A DNA stretch of 64,000 nucleotides, from the NCBI GenBank assembly GCA_001051155.2, contig JYIP02000006.1, forward strand, positions 2,852,001 through 2,916,000, read 5' to 3'. Of this stretch, positions 60,181-64,000 are shown one piece after another. This DNA comes from Chrysoporthe austroafricana. Its lineage: Eukaryota > Ascomycota > Sordariomycetes > Diaporthales > Cryphonectriaceae. Each line of letters opens with the position of its first letter. The first letter of the stretch is position 1. Under the pieces are notes generated by a model. The model was not told where the DNA came from. It searched no databases and was given only the letters and a program-made list of their open reading frames with translations. The position numbers and the translations under genes are program-made.

Positions 60181-60753
60181 AGCAAGCGATCGGTCGACAA
60201 TAGGGTCACACCGCCGAAATCATTCGTCACGAGCATTACTTTGCCGCGTTTGCGCTTGCCCGGCTAGGTTGCTTTCAAGAGGTATCAATCATCCCATAAA
60301 ATACATGAGCTACCTGAATAATGTCTAATTACATCTCATAGAAAAACGAGGACCTGGCGGACCACGTACACCGCAACAATATGGAGGTTTAAAGTGATGA
60401 TCTCGGCTTATGTAGCTTCGTGACCAGAGGGAAATGTACTGTTATGTGTATAGTCGCTTCGGGCCGTTAAAGTTGCGAGGTTTTGCAGATCGATCATAGG
60501 ACCCAGCCTCCCAGTATAGCATGAACAACCAGAACCAGCTTTGAAAACACAGACCGCAGCCGCTTAACCCCACGGATCCCTTCAAATATATAGTCATACT
60601 CCAGGGAACTCCACGCCAAAACCTGCCGAGTCCAAGTAAATGCAATTATTGTAGTCCAGGTATGAGGACGCCGCAGTTCCAACAAATGAAATGGTCCCCG
60701 AGTGACTAACCAATGCCAAAACGATCCCATCCGTACAACGTCAAAATGAATCA
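60181..60753. other. convergent intergenic region
   Basis: 573 bp between the stops of IMP1 (+) and VAC8 (-). No gene seen. Confidence 0.6.
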
Positions 60754-62824
60754 TCAGCCTTCAATGTGAGCCTTGGAACCGCTCTGGCCCAGGAGCTCCA
60801 AGCATCGCTGTGCAAGATTGACCACCTCACCCTCATCGTCCTCTTCCGGCTCATTCTCCTCAGTCTCGACTTGCTTGTTCGCGATTTGCCTTATCATCTC
60901 AACAACGTCGTCAGATTTGCCGATCAAGCCGATCAGTTTCTTGTCTTCGGACTCGAGAAGCTGAAGCAACGTCCAAATGGCAATGTGTTGGAATGTGGCG
61001 TCACCGCTACCGAGGAACCTGCTAAGATAGCCGTGGATCCCACCGTTGGGTTCGGTCCACGCCTGAATGAAAATTGCGTAATCGCCCACTATTTGGCATT
61101 AGATACCCTGTCCATTGAGTTGGAATCGAGGTGCAGGGACGTACCTTTCGAAGAGAGATTGCCAAGTGCAGCGGCGCTGTTGCCTTGAACCTCAATGCTT
61201 GAGGACTGAGTGAGCGGTATCAAAACATCGAAAACGCCAAGATCAAGGAGATGAGTCTTGAGCTCGTCACTCAGGGCTAACACCGCAATGGCAGCAGTCA
61301 TTTCTGACTGAACCGCCACTGGCACATCCAAGACCAACTGCTTGCATTTCTGCACTGCTCCAGCCTCCAGAACAAGCGCCTTGTTTCGATCAGAGCTGGC
61401 AGCAAGGTTACGAAGAGTCGAAATTGCGTGACATTGGATCTCCTCATTATCGGTGGAGCCGAGGAGATCCACAAGGGGTTTCAGGAAGCCAGCTTCAATA
61501 ATGGGGGACTCGTTCATTGGGTGTATGGAGATGTTCCGGATGCAGGCCACGGCAGACAAAATCAGCGGGAGATAGGAGGACTGAAGGAGTCGTAGCAGCG
61601 GGTTCAGACCATGGGATCTGACGATGTCCAGTTGATACTTCTCATCTGAAGCAAGGTTGCGCAGAGCCAAAGCAGCTTGGCACTGGACTTTGGGGGAGGA
61701 TGAGTCCATGAGGTTGACGAGGGATTGGACGAGCTTTGCCTCCGTCTGAGCAAGTTTCTTGCGATTGTTGGCATCGACCGCGATGTTGCTGAGTGCCGTT
61801 GTGCAGTAGTATTGCACATCGACGTCAGGAGAGGAGAGGAGCTGGACAAGGACGGGTATGGCACCGGCATTGACAAGCTGTTGGCGATTCTCGTCTGTAG
61901 CGAATATCAGCTGAGTCCTTCCGTGTAGACACCCCGTAAATCATACCAGAATGTGTCATATTCAACAACGCGCCCGTTGCATTCCTCTGAACACGCATAT
62001 CTCTGGATTTCGCCAACCGCGTTAGTGGGCCGAGAGCACCAGACCTCGCGATCTTCGCCTTGTTCTCCTCATGCGTAGCAAGGTTTGTTATGCACCCTAC
62101 GGCATTGCACTGCACTTCCACATTGGGCGAAAGCATCTGTCGGATAAGAGGAGGAAGACCGCCGAGCTGCACGATGAGGACCTTGTTTTCCGCTGTCGGC
62201 AGTGTCAGTGAGTAGCATTATAAATAATCTCCGCTCCAGAACAACCTACTGTTCACTGCAAGGTTCCCCAGGGCTGCGCTTGCTGCCCGCTGCACCTCGA
62301 TATCGGAGCTCTGAAGTAGGAACAATATCGGCTCAAGGGTATCACGGTCGACTTCTCGAACATCTGCGCAACCTCGCATTAGCAACTGCCATCCGCCGCA
62401 CCCCGGGATCATTCATCAGACTCTATGCTGATGGCATCATCTTGCCCGCTGCCATGGAGAAGTATACGCACCTCGCTCGGTGATCTCAGCAAAGGTCAGG
62501 CTTGCGCTTCGCTGAAGGTCGATGTTGTCGGAGAAGACAAGGGTACTCAGAGCTCGGAGAGGCTCGCCAGAGAAGAAATCGGTTTCACCACGCTATGTCT
62601 TGTCAGCCTCTGTGGACTGAATGGCCAGGCAGCGGAGGTATCACGCACGTTTTCGAGGTATTGCAGGAGATCGGCGACAGCCTCTCGCTCGCTATCAGCG
62701 AGGACGGGCTCGTACAGGCCATCGCGGGATTTAGCTGTGATATCGTTAGACCTGCGAGTCCCGCGCGGACGGCTGGGAGAGCCAAAGTCGTACCTCCACA
62801 GCATGAGGAGCTGCAGTTACCCAT
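60754..62824 (-). CDS. VAC8: vacuolar protein 8, armadillo-repeat protein
   Basis: Seven exons on the minus strand: 62824-62794, 62734-62649, 62592-62472, 62363-62250, 62192-61947, 61894-61145 and 61088-60754, giving 560 aa (yeast Vac8 is 578). It acts at the vacuole surface in inheritance, nucleus-vacuole contact, homotypic fusion and selective autophagy. The 31-nt first exon encodes [10 protein letters not shown]: Gly2 for myristoylation and several Cys for palmitoylation. Splicing to [20 protein letters not shown] gives the family N-terminus. About eleven armadillo repeats follow, for example [36 protein letters not shown] and [15 protein letters not shown], and the protein ends with an acidic loop ([14 protein letters not shown]) and [15 protein letters not shown]. 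All six introns preserve frame. Confidence 0.95.
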
Positions 62825-64000
62825 CTCGACGGTGGGCGTCGACGGGGATCGACGTCAGCGATGTGGGCTGGGCCGTGAGGAAGCTGTCGTGGCTCGTGCC
62901 TCGAGGGCTCAGATGGGTCTCAGATGGCCCCGGGGCCGAGTTGTTGTCGGGTCCTACAAAGGTGAAGTTTGGAGTGCCGTGAAATGAAAGACTTCAGTCA
63001 AGGATCGGATGCATCTGTACGAGATGGTCGGGTCCGCGGCGGACACTGCACCGAAGCGTACGTAATGCGATGAGGTCGTCGGGAGCGCAGTGTTTACGAC
63101 GAGAGGTCGAGGGCCAAAAGATGCTGCTCACAGCCCAACCAGATCTCAGATTATTGCTGTGTCATGCGCGCGACCTTGGCAGTGGCACCCGGTCGGAGCT
63201 TCCATGTGGCCGGGACTTTCCAGCGCTGCAGGCAGGCTGAGGCTGGCATGGCTGGCAGGGTGCCGCTAAGCTTCCAGCTAGTTCCCTCCTCCGGCAGCGC
63301 CTGAGTGCGCGGTGCTCCCCGGGTCCCACATCACTACGATACATGCCCAGCACTGTCACGACCTGTGCGCTGTAGCAGGCCAGTGCCGCGCTAACCAAAG
63401 CGCTGCATTTGTACGCGGGCCCACAGGACACGCGCAGGTGCCACCCGCACTGGCAGCAAGCACTGAGTAAGAAGTTCTGGAGTGGACCTCGGACATGCAC
63501 CCAGGTGATTCCTGCTAGCCAAAAATATATCGCTCTTGATCACGCGTTGTTTGTCTTACCTTCTTTCTCTCGCCCGCAGCGGCCATCTCCCGCCGAAGGT
63601 CTTTTGAAACGTTTACGGGTCTGATCCGGATCGGCCAGTCCCGTGCGGTGTTTCGATTGGAATAAAGAGAGAGCTGATACCCACTGTTCGCATTGGGGAA
63701 TCGCCTCACTCCTCCCCAGCCTCAGATGGGGACATCAGTTTTGATGAAGGCCCACCACGGCCTAGCCTTCTGCATACTACCTCTTGTTCGCACAAACTAA
63801 GGTGATAGGAATAACCCCATCGTCCTACGCGCAACGTTCTCTCTGTGAGACCACTGCATGTGCACGCACCCCTGAGGTTGAGCGTCGCCCGCGCGAGCAC
63901 TCGTTCGGGCGAAGAGTGAAGCCCCCCTAATTTGGACGTCCTCTGGTCCTGGATGCATGTCTCGGCCTCTATCTTCCTGACTGCTGTCGCCTTTGAAACG
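62825..64000. other. terminal region, promoter of VAC8 and no other gene seen
   Basis: The first few hundred bases upstream of 62824 on the minus strand should hold the VAC8 promoter. Beyond them I find only short frames with no recognisable motif. Confidence 0.5.

Overview
The window is nuclear DNA of a filamentous ascomycete (Pezizomycotina). Genes are broken by short introns of about 50-75 nt (195-205 nt in two cases). These have GTRNGT-type donors, CTNAC/CTGAC branch points and YAG acceptors. There is a Zn2Cys6 transcription factor, an Htf1/Hox2-like homeobox factor, a COMPASS-Shg1-domain protein, and pyrimidine-rich 5' leaders. I cannot fix the genus from the sequence alone.

Layout. 1-8.7 kb: a Ser/Thr-rich single-pass surface protein with a histidine-rich N-terminus, then a candidate RNase P RNA near 4.8-5.1 kb in otherwise empty sequence. 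8.8-15.6 kb: a six-exon Zn2Cys6 regulator and an Afg3-type mitochondrial m-AAA protease. 15.6-18.7 kb: non-coding sequence with a six-copy 19-bp minisatellite. 18.8-21.0 kb: a Bor1-like borate/bicarbonate transporter. 21.0-28.4 kb and 30.6-44.3 kb: gene-poor blocks with only weak, unsupported ORFs, low-complexity tracts and a 20-bp perfect palindrome. The homeobox gene lies between them. 44.3-62.8 kb: a compact housekeeping block. It holds mitochondrial 3-hydroxyacyl-CoA dehydrogenase (-), Tof1/Swi1 fork-protection factor (+), Shg1/RS protein (-), a small complex-I-like subunit (+), eIF2B delta (-), mitochondrial IF3/Aim23 (-), an anchored CPPC thioredoxin (+), Imp1 inner-membrane peptidase (+) and Vac8 (-). 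62.8-64 kb: no gene seen.

The genes do not form one pathway. A mitochondrial theme recurs: Afg3 protease, fatty-acid oxidation enzyme, complex-I-like subunit, IF3 and Imp1. All exon boundaries were deduced by reading splice signals and requiring frame continuity. They have not been tested against transcripts. I saw no secondary-metabolite cluster, intact transposon, CRISPR array or viral gene. The most unusual items are the candidate RNase P RNA, a TAG-interrupted in-frame extension after the Shg1/RS gene, and the WCPPC thioredoxin with an N-terminal membrane anchor.
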